Shown one piece after another: positions 52,101-59,969 of a stretch of DNA of 64,000 nucleotides (its first letter is position 1; the number at the start of each line of letters is the position of its first letter). Origin of the DNA: Anatilimnocola floriformis. GTDB lineage: Bacteria; Planctomycetota; Planctomycetia; Pirellulales; Pirellulaceae. Under the pieces are notes generated by a model. The model made no database searches. It was not told the origin of the DNA and was given only the letters and a program-made list of their open reading frames with translations. The position numbers were made by a program, and so were the translations under genes. The DNA is taken from positions 186,001 through 250,000 of the forward strand of contig NZ_JAMLFW010000002.1 in NCBI RefSeq assembly GCF_024256385.1. Direction: 5' to 3'.

Positions 52101-53207
52101 GCTGCAGCCGAGAATCGCCGCCGACAGTCGCAAGGCGCCTTCGCCCGCCAGTACGCGGCTGCCGCTGTACGTGACCCAGCCGAAGACGCCCAGGCCGACA
52201 AGCACCGCGGTGATATACATCGGGTCGTTGAGCGATCGCTGCGCATCTCCCTTGCCGGGCAGCACCACGCCGGCGGTAAAGACGAGCGGCACGAGGAGCA
52301 GCGCGATGATGAGAATCGCCCGACTCACCGCGCCGAGATTCCACCGCCGCAGCGTGTACAGCCCCGCGCCGTGCAAAGCTACGGTCAGGAGCATGAACAT
52401 CAGCGCCGGGAAATAAGGAATGTATTCGAGCGTCGCTTGCAAACTGATGACGAGACCAATCGCACAGCAGACGATGAGCAATCCGCCGAAGACTTCGAAC
52501 CAGCGGATGTTGCTGTCCTGCATGAAGGCTTGCAGAACATCGGCAAGCGTGCGCGAGGGGGTGATCGGTTGCGGCGGTGGAATCTGCAGTGGCGGTTGAG
52601 CTTGCACAGGCTGCGCGACAACTGCCATGACCGGCTGCATGGTGCTGTTTTCGACGATGACCGCATCGATCACATCGTTCGCCGAGGACACAGCCATCAC
52701 TGGCGATTGCTCAACAACTGGCGGAGTTACTTCCTGCGGTTTCTCGATCTCGCGCAACTGTTCGGCAGCAGCTATCGGTTCGCTCTGCTTCGCATTCACA
52801 GCCGGAGCGACCGGCCGACTGACTTCCGGCCAAACTTCCAGCGGCAGACCGGCACCCAAGTGCGAGAGATCGGCTTCGATGATCTTCAACAGCGCAAAGC
52901 ACTGGTCGTAGGGAATCTGTCCGTTGCGGTGCAAGCGGCTGAGTTGTCGCGCGGTGGCTTGTAGTTCCTGGCGAGAGCGCTGCGCGAGAGCCGTTGGGGG
53001 CACATCGCCACAGTGAGTGCAATGGCCGTTCTCCACGCTCAACCAACCGCACTTGAGACAACGCTCGTGCTTTTGCTGTGAGCGCGTGTAATTATCGCCG
53101 AGGATGGCCCGGAAAATTGCCTCGCCCACCAGCCACATGCCATGGCCGCAAGCAGCGAGGACGAGCAACACGAAGGCGAGAAGGCACAGGCCACCAGCGA
53201 GGTCCAT
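48987..53207 (-). CDS. Giant polytopic membrane protein with N-terminal zinc ribbon (N-terminal part)
   Basis: The start is the ATG at 53207, with GGAG 7 nt upstream. A first membrane helix (LCLLAFVLLVLAACG) is followed by a zinc ribbon (CLKCGWLSVENGHCTHCG, about 45-62), a cytoplasmic coil (60-115), a Pro/Val-rich linker (130-215) and then about 30 membrane helices. The segment WFEVFGGLLIVCCAIGLV at the start of the bundle recalls DUF2339-type proteins, but I cannot assign it firmly. After residue 1350 the frame turns Cys-rich and non-hydrophobic and stops at 48987, while the membrane pattern continues in the -1 frame. Intact length would be about 1978 residues. Function unknown. Confidence 0.72.
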   Translation of the reverse strand: MDLAGGLCLLAFVLLVLAACGHGMWLVGEAIFRAILGDNYTRSQQKHERCLKCGWLSVENGHCTHCGDVPPTALAQRSRQELQATARQLSRLHRNGQIPYDQCFALLKIIEADLSHLGAGLPLEVWPEVSRPVAPAVNAKQSEPIAAAEQLREIEKPQEVTPPVVEQSPVMAVSSANDVIDAVIVENSTMQPVMAVVAQPVQAQPPLQIPPPQPITPSRTLADVLQAFMQDSNIRWFEVFGGLLIVCCAIGLVISLQATLEYIPYFPALMFMLLTVALHGAGLYTLRRWNLGAVSRAILIIALLLVPLVFTAGVVLPGKGDAQRSLNDPMYITAVLVGLGVFGWVTYSGSRVLAGEGALRLSAAILGCSIGQLIINRVAVPGLPRTMLTGLAFLPITKFLIATLGQVWRAQAWRRMSGRRIEQTFLILGVSLFALLPPIALLVFKVQPHWPAFKQLSPLLCLAVTSILALGIVVHRRALTRSLATFRTVGTTIALIAGSLLIALWVVAWPVPELMLNVSILTGGLLLAVAIRTKIPALHAAAVGSLSIGVVVAFFWALRLVSDLEPNSLQWLQAMLQGKTGLLLTALAAAIGGCGGWLYAQRDRRIGTAYIATAGVLGTLGLLIAGWSGFAPLASPWTGDGDIAGPLFLAYAIALFVIAFRIVNEHVLSAAMALLWIALIQLFWMNDTAQGILRVTHLMPERPVLVATILTAAVLAIMSLVLSRKAWWLPAEEFAAWERTEKFWQLELPLTYGAALAIIAATPFIFWVLPGRFAVHALYASLAVGVWAIVCLARRWPEALAALQGMLAVAVAFAIAAFWVPAAAERDLLWFLRGDHLHAQVLALAGCGLVWSIVRRFAPAESTLHRLLHPAYPPADHLQLGLSVALLTILCVTESLPGIAQELSLNKDLRRDEFSLAHIAWLDPAHLSRLVLGLVVVCGAFVAALADRVSGWKWIGLSFAGWAGIFLLALNWQADIAVASATRWWLAIYGGGLMVLFVARQPLASALKSIPWLRWNPIDTQEREWLRYQSLLLGVAPMLALTIIAVVQNAKGMALGGPLQDTFFARLGPTTSYAGPLLIGVAIFLGHAIGQRRPSFALGGSALFQLAANLAFILHITGKPTGPQESAVAEWLQWNAIAAAIYSLFWLVIASWMLPQTTNTPPIQLRREKCFLLQTTLSSWLLLAIAIWSTVTIVSHPSLLAVESQYLGSWSNLIALGLLIAPLLASLGVSLLPKTWPRGGSAIVLTLVAAVPLVALRAELGNTPNVWIAYHVLETGWLLLAAVVAVSCAWLAQSSRSEKRLERRGFAPHHVIGAILCASTIALAIRGNEFDPREPYWVVGGNFWKFGRSENYRKRSHQVGAGHSLATWPLCSLVCCSPSPAWCICCLLVPNGIARACRNTISACSA

Positions 53208-53536
53208 GACAAACTCCGGTGGTCGTTGCGGATGAGGACGAGGCAGCTGGCCTTGGCTGACGCCGCGGCGAGCAAGTGTACCTGGAAATAGGGTGACTTG
53301 GCCGGATATTCGTCGCCAGCCGTACAAAATCGCGCTCGGCAGGGCGGTTTTACCCGCTTTTGACATGCAAGCGGAAACGAAGCTCGCTTTCGCTCGTCAT
53401 GTTAAGAGGCCGAATGCGCGCGGTAAGCGGTGTGTAACGATCAGTCCGCTCGCGCTTGCTCCGGCCCGCGGCGGCGGACATGATAGTTGCCGTCCGCTCA
53501 ACTGGCACTTCCTCGCTCTCGCCTGGAGACTCTCCC
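53208..53536. other. Divergent intergenic region
   Basis: 329 nt between the giant membrane protein gene and the LCCL-domain gene. A TTGACA at 53360-53365 resembles a -35 box toward the LCCL gene, but no matching -10 follows at the right distance. No repeat family or RNA recognised. Confidence 0.4.
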
Positions 53537-54478
53537 ATGATCCGTCTCTCCGTTGCGTTGCTCCTGCTGCTGCCCCTCGTCGCCGCGGCGCAAAACTCGA
53601 ATACTGAAAAGAAGCCGACGATCGATCCGCGCACGATCAGCGTCGTCCTCACCGACGGCAGTTCGATGAAGGTGCTGCTCGCCGAAGAGACCATCGAACT
53701 GCAAACGCCGCACGGCAAGCTGACGTTTCCGATCGCCGACATCGTGAAGATCGAGTTTGCTTATCGCGCGGCCGAAGAAGTCAGCCTGGCGATTGAAAAA
53801 ATGATTGACGATCTCGGCAGCACCGACTTCAAGGTGCGCGAAGTCGCGATGGCGGGCCTGCTCGAGAAAAAAGAAAAATGCTACGCCGCTCTGGTGCGAG
53901 CGGTCCGCCAGCAGAGCGACCTGGAAATGCGGCAGCGGCTCGAACAACTGATCGAACGACTCAAGCAAGATATTCCCGAGGAGCGGCTCAACGTCCGCAC
54001 GCAGGACTATATCTATACGGCCGATTCCAAGATCGCCGGCAAGCTGGCCGTGAAGCAGTTCAAAATCAGCTCGGCCCAGTTTGGAAAACTAGAACTCAAG
54101 CTGTCGGATATTCAGGACCTGAAGCTGGCGAGCGCCGCGCCGGAATTGCCCGACGACGATTTGAAAAATGTGCAACAAGATCCGGGCAACATGCAGGCCT
54201 ACACCGGCCAGATCGGCAAGTCGTTTGCCTTTCGCGTGACCGGCAACGGCAGCTATTGCTATGGCACGGATGTCTACACCACCGACAGTCCGCTCGCCAC
54301 GGCAGCCGTGCACATGGGCTTGCTCAAGCAGGGAGAAACCGGCGTGCTGATTTGCACCATGCTGGCATCGCCGCCGAGTTTTACGAGCAGCACGCGAAAC
54401 GGAATTACCAGCAGCAACTGGAGCCAATACCCGGCGGCTTACACGCTCAGAAAACCGCGCACCTCACAGCCGCGGTAA
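53537..54478 (+). CDS. Exported LCCL-domain protein
   Basis: 313 residues from the ATG at 53537, where a signal peptide begins (MIRLSVALLLLLPLVAAAQ). The middle section is a charged, mostly helical region (about 65-145; LEMRQRLEQLIERLKQDIPEE) preceded by a small beta unit that may be an SHD1/Sm-like module (VVLTDGSSMKVLLAEETIEL). The C-terminal 90 residues look like an LCCL domain: SYCYGTDVYTTDSPLATAAVHMGLL, then a Gly/Val strand and STRNGITSSNWSQYPAAYTL. LCCL is best known in eukaryotic extracellular proteins and also occurs in planctomycetes. Ligand unknown. Confidence 0.75.
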   Translation: MIRLSVALLLLLPLVAAAQNSNTEKKPTIDPRTISVVLTDGSSMKVLLAEETIELQTPHGKLTFPIADIVKIEFAYRAAEEVSLAIEKMIDDLGSTDFKVREVAMAGLLEKKEKCYAALVRAVRQQSDLEMRQRLEQLIERLKQDIPEERLNVRTQDYIYTADSKIAGKLAVKQFKISSAQFGKLELKLSDIQDLKLASAAPELPDDDLKNVQQDPGNMQAYTGQIGKSFAFRVTGNGSYCYGTDVYTTDSPLATAAVHMGLLKQGETGVLICTMLASPPSFTSSTRNGITSSNWSQYPAAYTLRKPRTSQPR

Positions 54479-54551
54479 GAGTCGTTTGAGAAAGGTCCGC
54501 TCCTGCGGACCTTCAGCGAAGCAAGGCAAAAACTGGATTGCGATCGCAATC

Positions 54552-54914
54552 TTAGCGGGCCTTGGCCGTGTGCATTTTACGGAGTTCTTCGAGCTCGACG
54601 CTCAGCCGGTGGCGGAGCGGGCTTTCAGCACGCAATTCATCGAGAAGATTTTCGGCCTTGTCGAAATTTTCCAGCGGAAAATCTTTTGTCTTGAAGAGAT
54701 TGCGAAAGCTGCGTTGAACTTGATCTTCGGTAAGCAAGGGAGCCTCTCCCGCCTGTGACGCCAAGGATCGAACAATCGATTCGGCAGTCCGCAGGCACCT
54801 GAAATGAACATGGTGGGACAATTTCAATTTTAATGGCGGCAACGGGCGTTGCAAGATCAACGTGCCCTCGGCGCGGCACATTCGCGCAACTGTGTGGACC
54901 GCGGCAGATTGCAT
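54552..54914 (-). CDS. Small hypothetical protein
   Basis: Up to 120 codons. The region that looks coding is the C-terminal 75 residues (LLTEDQVQRSFRNLFKTKDFPLENFDKAENLLDELRAESPLRHRLSVELEELRKMH), helical and charged. The N-terminal part reads like non-coding sequence, and no ATG lies close to the credible region; ATGs exist at 54914 and 54881, and TTG codons nearer. No family recognised. Divergent from csrA, with which it shares an upstream region. Confidence 0.5.
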   Translation of the reverse strand: MQSAAVHTVARMCRAEGTLILQRPLPPLKLKLSHHVHFRCLRTAESIVRSLASQAGEAPLLTEDQVQRSFRNLFKTKDFPLENFDKAENLLDELRAESPLRHRLSVELEELRKMHTAKAR

Positions 54915-54936
54915 CTGGCCGTGAATTTGCTAGCAT
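54909..54936 (+). promoter_or_regulatory. Possible sigma-70 promoter of csrA
   Basis: TTGCAT (54909-54914), 16 nt, TAGCAT (54931-54936). Transcription would begin about 45 nt before the csrA ATG. AAGGAG at 54975-54980 is the ribosome-binding site. Two mismatches in each hexamer, so moderate confidence only. Confidence 0.4.
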
Positions 54937-54987
54937 GCGCCGATTATTCCTGCCCGGAAGTCCCTGTTCAAGCAAAGGAGTGCGAAC

Positions 54988-55185
54988 ATGTTGGTACTCA
55001 GCCGCAAAGTTGGCGAGCGCCTGCTCATCGGCGATCAAATCGCCATCACTGTCGTCCGCATCCAAGGTGGCGGTGTGCGCATCGGCATCGAAGCGCCATC
55101 TCATCTTGCCGTCGTGCGCGAAGAGCTAAAAGAAAAGCTCGAACAACAGCGGGCTGGTGAAATGCAACAGCCCGATCATCCGTAG
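54988..55185 (+). CDS. csrA: Carbon storage regulator CsrA
   Basis: RNA-binding post-transcriptional regulator that binds GGA-containing hairpins near ribosome-binding sites. 65 residues with the canonical MLVLSRKVGERLLIGDQIAI start (Arg6 in LSRK) and the second binding region VRIGIEAPSHLAVVREEL (Arg at about 44 in HLAVVREE). AAGGAG 7 nt upstream. It is alone here, not next to flagellar genes or fliW. Confidence 0.95.
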   Translation: MLVLSRKVGERLLIGDQIAITVVRIQGGGVRIGIEAPSHLAVVREELKEKLEQQRAGEMQQPDHP

Positions 55186-55200
55186 CCCACACACTGCTGG

Positions 55201-57120
55201 TTAGCGTCGGCTCAACTCGTGCACCATCTCGACAATCGCGACGGCGTTGTCGACCGGCGTTTGTTGCACCACGCCATGGCCCAGGTTGAAAATATGACCA
55301 GGCCGATTGGCTGCTTGAGCTAACACTTCTTTCACGCGGCGGCGAATTTCGGGTTGTTCGCTGAGGAGCACGAGGGGATCGAGATTTCCCTGCACCGCGC
55401 GATCGTAGCCGACGGTTTTCCAAGCGTCGTCGAGCCGCACCCGCCAATCGATGCCGATCACATCGCCACCCGCTTCGGCCACCAGCGGCAACAGCGCCGG
55501 ATTGCCCGCGGCGAAATTGATCACCGGAATGCCGGGGCGAATGTTGTCGATGATCTGCTTGGTGTACGGCAGCACATAGCGACGAAAGTCATCTGGTCCG
55601 AGGCAACCGACCCAGGAATCGAAGAGTTGCACGGCCTGCGCGCCGGAGGCAATCTGCGCGTTGAGATAACGGGTCACCGTGCGAGCCAGTCGCGTCATCA
55701 GCGTTTGCCAGGCCCCTTCGTCGCGATACATCAGGGCTTTGGTGTGATGATAGGTTCGGCTGCCGCCACCCTCGATGCAATAACTGGCCAGCGTAAAAGG
55801 CGCGCCGGCAAAACCAATCAGCGGCAGATCGGCCGGCAAATCAGCCCGCGTTTGACGAACCGTTTCGAAGACAAACTCCAGCTCGCTCAAATCCTCGAGC
55901 TCTTCCACTCGATCGACATCGGCCGGCGCGCGAACCGGGTTGTAAATGACAGGCCCTTCGCCCTTGGCAAACTCCAGCTCAAAGCCCATCGGCTCGAGAA
56001 TCGGCAGCAGGTCGGAGAAAATGATGGCTGCATCGACGCCCAGTTTATTGACCGCAGTGCACATCACTTCGCTGCAGAGCTGCGGATTTTTGCAGAGCTC
56101 CAAAAACGAAGTCTGACCGCGGACCGCGCGATATTCTTCCATGTAGCGGCCTGCTTGCCGCATCAACCAAACCGGCGTGACGTCGGTCGGTTCGCGCCGA
56201 CAGGCCTTCATGAATGGGCCGTTGTACCAGGCGGCGTTTTTGTCGAGCGGCGCTGCGCTCGCATGCGGAAAGGAGATCGCCGGCGAACGTTTGCGGCTCA
56301 AAATTTCCTGCGCTTGCTCGGCAGCAGCAAGCACCATCGAACCCATCTTGGGATGCTCCGGTTCGATATCGACCGGCAAGTCGTGCTCGCGCAGCATGTC
56401 GCTCGTGGTTGGTCCGATTGAGACGACCACGGTCTTTCTCAAAGCAGAACGCAATTGCGGCAGCAGTTGCAACTGCTCGGCGACGCGGAGCAAGTTCACC
56501 ACTTGATGAGCTGACGTAAACATCAGCAGGTCGCGCTCGCCGGCGACGAGGGCTTGGATGTTCTCTTGCAGCGGCCGTATATCGGTCGGCAGTTCCCAGT
56601 GATAGACGCGCACCGGCACCACGCGCGCGCCGCGAGCTTCGAGGCCAGCGATCAAGCTGTGATTGGTGACACCATATTCCTGCAGCCCGACGCTCTGCTG
56701 CGCGACCGGAATTCCGCCGTCGATGGTCGAGAGCAAATCGCGCCAAGTATTCGGCTCGGGCACGCGATGCGTCGGCTTGAGTCCCACCTCGCTCATCGCG
56801 ACCACCGGCTTCGGGCCGCGGCAAATAGTGACGATGTCGGCCAGACTATTTAGATAGCGCTGCCGATCGACATGCTTCTCGACCGCCGAGAGCAAATGCC
56901 GAAAGCCGACGCCGGTGAGAAAGATCATCACATCGATGCCGCCAGTCACCAGTTGCTGAGCAAAATCGATGGCAGCACGGTTCTCCGAGATCGGCACTTC
57001 GCGCAGGCTCGCGCTCACAAAGGCTTGGCCGCCGAATTTTTCAATCAGGCGCGCGATTTCCTCCTGCTTGCGACTTTCCAGGGAGGCGACGCGGAGATTG
57101 GCGAGAGATGGGTTGGTCAT
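55201..57120 (-). CDS. Fusion of uroporphyrinogen-III synthase and uroporphyrinogen decarboxylase
   Basis: 639 residues joining two consecutive haem-synthesis enzymes. The HemD domain, residues 1-285, has the two-lobed pattern with IFLTGVGFRHLL and LLMFTSAHQVVNLL near 200-213 and VVVSIGPTTSDMLREHDLPVDIEP near 235-258. A 15-residue linker precedes HemE, about 300-639, with PVWLMRQAGRYMEEYR near 318-333, IFSDLLPILEPMG near 370, GFAGAPFTLASYCIEGG near 440, and NLGHGVVQQTP near 614. HemD cyclises hydroxymethylbilane and HemE decarboxylates its product, so direct transfer is plausible. Domain order matches pathway order. Confidence 0.92.
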   Translation of the reverse strand: MTNPSLANLRVASLESRKQEEIARLIEKFGGQAFVSASLREVPISENRAAIDFAQQLVTGGIDVMIFLTGVGFRHLLSAVEKHVDRQRYLNSLADIVTICRGPKPVVAMSEVGLKPTHRVPEPNTWRDLLSTIDGGIPVAQQSVGLQEYGVTNHSLIAGLEARGARVVPVRVYHWELPTDIRPLQENIQALVAGERDLLMFTSAHQVVNLLRVAEQLQLLPQLRSALRKTVVVSIGPTTSDMLREHDLPVDIEPEHPKMGSMVLAAAEQAQEILSRKRSPAISFPHASAAPLDKNAAWYNGPFMKACRREPTDVTPVWLMRQAGRYMEEYRAVRGQTSFLELCKNPQLCSEVMCTAVNKLGVDAAIIFSDLLPILEPMGFELEFAKGEGPVIYNPVRAPADVDRVEELEDLSELEFVFETVRQTRADLPADLPLIGFAGAPFTLASYCIEGGGSRTYHHTKALMYRDEGAWQTLMTRLARTVTRYLNAQIASGAQAVQLFDSWVGCLGPDDFRRYVLPYTKQIIDNIRPGIPVINFAAGNPALLPLVAEAGGDVIGIDWRVRLDDAWKTVGYDRAVQGNLDPLVLLSEQPEIRRRVKEVLAQAANRPGHIFNLGHGVVQQTPVDNAVAIVEMVHELSRR

Positions 57121-57167
57121 GCGGTCAATGCTACGGTGATGAAGGGGTGATGGGGAGGTGGGGTGAG

Positions 57168-57191
57168 GAGGAGATGAGGAGATGAGGAGAT
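57168..57191. repeat. Three tandem copies of GAGGAGAT
   Basis: Perfect 8-bp direct repeats (GAGGAGAT x3) 48-71 nt upstream of the hemD-hemE start, within a wider G/A-rich tract (57140-57220). Read along the gene it is a CT-rich tract (ATCTCCTC). Short tandem repeats of this kind can vary in number by slippage. Confidence 0.7.
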
Positions 57192-57300
57192 AGGGTGAGC
57201 GGGTGATGGGGTGTAGGGAGTCGTGCCGTCGCTTGGAACGGGTTCGGCGAAATTTTATTTACAACTGCGGCAGTGATCGGGATACTGATCCGCGCCTACC

Positions 57301-57400
57301 GTCGTCGATCGCTCCCGCGATCGATGAATCGCCTTGGCTGCTGAGCTAGCGCTGATCGCTGCTCAACGTCCTTTCATCGATCGCGGGAGCGATCGACGAC
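57301..57400. repeat. REPIN-like inverted pair, family D
   Basis: Left arm GTCGTCGATCGCTCCCGCGA+TCGATGA, right arm its exact inverse (57374-57400), separated by about 46 nt. Each arm contains the hairpin CGATCGC-TCCC-GCGATCG. The foot is GTCG rather than GTAG. A single diverged arm occurs at 19761-19785. Lies between hemD-hemE and the oxidoreductase gene (divergent). Confidence 0.78.
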
Positions 57401-57424
57401 TATTCCCACCTCAGGACCCTCTCC

Positions 57425-58567
57425 ATGACTACTCGCCGTGAATGGTTGACGACTACTGCTGGAATCGCTGGCGCTGGCTTGCTCACTGCCGCGAATGCCC
57501 AAGCTCAGGAAGAGAAAAAGGAACAAGCGGCGGCGGGCAAAGTTTTTCGCATCGGCGTGATTAGCGCGAGCATCGAAGGGAAACCGCAGCGGACGAATGG
57601 GCACACGTGGCACTTCTGCCATCCGTTTCATCCGCAGGTGAATCAAGACGTCATCAAGAAGACGCTCGATCCGGGCTCGGTGCGCGTCTTCGAGCAGTTC
57701 TTTCGCAATCCGGCGAACAATTTTGACTTGATGCCGTTTCCCAATACGCGACTCACGCAGGTCTACGACGCCGATCGGCCGTGCGCGGAGCTGTATGCTT
57801 CGGCGTTTCCGGGCGTGGCCGTCGCCGACTCGTTGGAGAAGATGGTGCAAGAAGTCGACGCCGTGTGGCTCGGCGATGCGTCTGGCACCGGCAGCGATCA
57901 CTACGATCTCATCGCGCCGGCACTTGAGAAGGGTCTGCCCTGTTTCGTCGACAAGCCGATCGGCAAAACCGTGGCTGGCACGCGAAAGATTTTGGAACTC
58001 GCCAAGAAGCACAACGCCAAGCTGATGTCGTCGAGCCTCTTTCGCCATCAATGGGGAACGGCAGAGGCGCTGCGGCTGAAGAACAACAAGGAGTTCGGCG
58101 AGATGCAGTTTGTGCAGGCCTGCCAGGCCGGCGGTTGGACGTTGCCGTCGTGGTTTATCTACGGCCAGCATCCGGTGTGGATGGTCGAAACGCTGTGCGG
58201 TCCCGGCGTCGAAAGCGTGAGCATGTATGCCCGCGAAAATGCTTGTCACGCGCTGCTGACCTATCCCGATCGCAATCCCGCCGAAGTCTGGTACGGCCGG
58301 CCCGATATCGTTGGGTTGTACTGCGAGACGAGTGTTCATTTTCAAAAGAAGAAGCACACCTGGACGCCAGCCATCGATGGCAACTATTGGCTGGGGCATT
58401 CGTACCAGATGATGCAAATGGCAAACGCCTTCCGCCGCATGCTCGAAACGGGCATCGAACCCGTGCCACACGCTGAGATCCTGGAAGTGACGGCCATCAT
58501 CCACGCGGCGGCGAAGTCGCTGAATGAGAAGAGCCGGTTAGTGACGTTGGCGGAAGTGATGGAGTGA
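57425..58567 (+). CDS. Gfo/Idh/MocA-family oxidoreductase, Tat-exported
   Basis: 380 residues with a Tat-like leader (TTRREWLTTTAGIAGAGLL). Rossmann-type N-terminal half: FRIGVISASIEGKP near 40-53, CAELYASAFPGVAVADSLEKMVQEVDAVWLGDASG, and the EKP-like catalytic segment as FVDKPIGKTVAGTRKI near 176-191, with Asp in place of the Glu usually found in EKP. The C-terminal half is the substrate/oligomer domain. Export of NAD-type enzymes with tightly bound cofactor is common in planctomycetes. Sugar substrate unknown. Confidence 0.85.
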   Translation: MTTRREWLTTTAGIAGAGLLTAANAQAQEEKKEQAAAGKVFRIGVISASIEGKPQRTNGHTWHFCHPFHPQVNQDVIKKTLDPGSVRVFEQFFRNPANNFDLMPFPNTRLTQVYDADRPCAELYASAFPGVAVADSLEKMVQEVDAVWLGDASGTGSDHYDLIAPALEKGLPCFVDKPIGKTVAGTRKILELAKKHNAKLMSSSLFRHQWGTAEALRLKNNKEFGEMQFVQACQAGGWTLPSWFIYGQHPVWMVETLCGPGVESVSMYARENACHALLTYPDRNPAEVWYGRPDIVGLYCETSVHFQKKKHTWTPAIDGNYWLGHSYQMMQMANAFRRMLETGIEPVPHAEILEVTAIIHAAAKSLNEKSRLVTLAEVME

Positions 58568-58635
58568 GGTGAATAGCTGGCGTAGATCACTGCCAGGCAG
58601 TGGACAACTGTTCCAACGCTAGGCAAAATGGGGCC

Positions 58636-59886
58636 ATGAATTCTATCGAAACAATCCGCCAGGCCGTCGACGATGTTTATCGCGTGGAGTCGCGACGTGT
58701 GTTTGCCACGCTGGTGCGACTGTTGGGCGACTTTGATCTCGCCGAGGACGTGTTACACGAAGCCTTTGCGGCGGCGCTGCAGCAGTGGCAACAGACTGGC
58801 GTGCCGGAGAATCCGCGGGCCTGGTTGGTATCGACCGGCAAGTTTAAAGCCGTCGATGTGATTCGCCGGCGGTCGAAGTTCGACTCGATGAAGGAAGAGG
58901 TCGCTCGGCCCGATCACGACGCCGAACCGCAGCCGGGGAATGAGCAGGATATCGAGGATGATCGGCTGCGGCTGATCTTTACTTGTTGCCATCCGGCGCT
59001 CGCGGGCAATGTGCAGGTGGCGCTCACGCTGCGCGAAGTGTGCGGGCTGACGACGGAAGAAATCGCCCGGGCGTTTTTGACGAATCCGGCGACGATGGCG
59101 CAGCGAATCGTGCGCGGCAAGGCGAAGATTCGCGATGCAAAAATCCCTTACGAAGTTCCCGGCGCCGCCGACCTGCCCGACCGGATCGATAGCGTGTTGC
59201 AGGTGACTTATCTGGTTTTCAACGAGGGATATGCGGCATCGTCGGGCGAAACGGTGACGCGGCACGACTTATCGGAAGAGGCGATTCGGCTCGGCTGGGT
59301 GCTTGTCGAGTTGATGCCCGTGCCGGAAGTGATGGGTTTGCTCGCGCTCATGCTGCTGCAGGAATCCCGTCGATCGGCCCGCGCGACGGCGGATGGCGAA
59401 ATCATTTTGCTGGAACAGCAGGACCGACAGTTGTGGAATCGTGACCAGATCCGCCAGGGCAAAGAATTGCTGACGCGTTCGCTCGGCACGCGGCGGTTTG
59501 GACCGTACACCGTGCAAGCGGCGATTGCGGCCGCTCATGCCGATGCGCCGACTGCGGCCGAGACCGACTGGGGGCAGATCGTGGCGCTGTATGACGTGCT
59601 CCAGCAGCTCACGCCGTCGCCGATCGTGGCCCTCAACCGAGCGGTGGCGGTGACGATGCGCGACGGCCCCGCCGCGGGACTGGCGCTGGTTGATGAAATT
59701 CTGGCCGAACCGGAGCTAGCCGAATATCATTTGGCTCATGCTGCTCGGGCCGATATCTACCGCCGGTTGGGGAAGACAGCCGAGGCGATAAATTCGTATC
59801 AACGGGCCCTCGAACTCGCCCGGCAGGAACCCGAACGGCGGTTTTTAGAAAAAAGACTGCGGGAGCTGGCTCACGCCGCGGGTTAG
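58636..59886 (+). CDS. ECF sigma factor, ECF42-like, with C-terminal extension
   Basis: 416 residues from the ATG at 58636. Sigma region 2 lies at about 5-75 (RVFATLVRLLGDFDLAEDVLHEAFAAALQQW) and region 4 at about 125-175 (ALTLREVCGLTTEEIARAFLTNPATMAQRIVRGKAKIRDAKIPYEVP). After these comes a 230-residue helical, TPR-like extension (LVFNEGYAASSGE, ALNRAVAVTMRDGPAAGLALVDEI, YRRLGKTAEAINSYQRALELA). This layout, and the DGPF gene 83 nt downstream, are marks of the ECF42 group, which uses the extension instead of an anti-sigma factor. Target promoters unknown. Confidence 0.88.
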   Translation: MNSIETIRQAVDDVYRVESRRVFATLVRLLGDFDLAEDVLHEAFAAALQQWQQTGVPENPRAWLVSTGKFKAVDVIRRRSKFDSMKEEVARPDHDAEPQPGNEQDIEDDRLRLIFTCCHPALAGNVQVALTLREVCGLTTEEIARAFLTNPATMAQRIVRGKAKIRDAKIPYEVPGAADLPDRIDSVLQVTYLVFNEGYAASSGETVTRHDLSEEAIRLGWVLVELMPVPEVMGLLALMLLQESRRSARATADGEIILLEQQDRQLWNRDQIRQGKELLTRSLGTRRFGPYTVQAAIAAAHADAPTAAETDWGQIVALYDVLQQLTPSPIVALNRAVAVTMRDGPAAGLALVDEILAEPELAEYHLAHAARADIYRRLGKTAEAINSYQRALELARQEPERRFLEKRLRELAHAAG

Positions 59887-59969
59887 CAAAAGAGTTGTCG
59901 ATTATCTCGCCACTCGTTCGACTATCCTGCAGGCAACCTATTTCGAAGCCGCATTTTTAAGGACAAACC

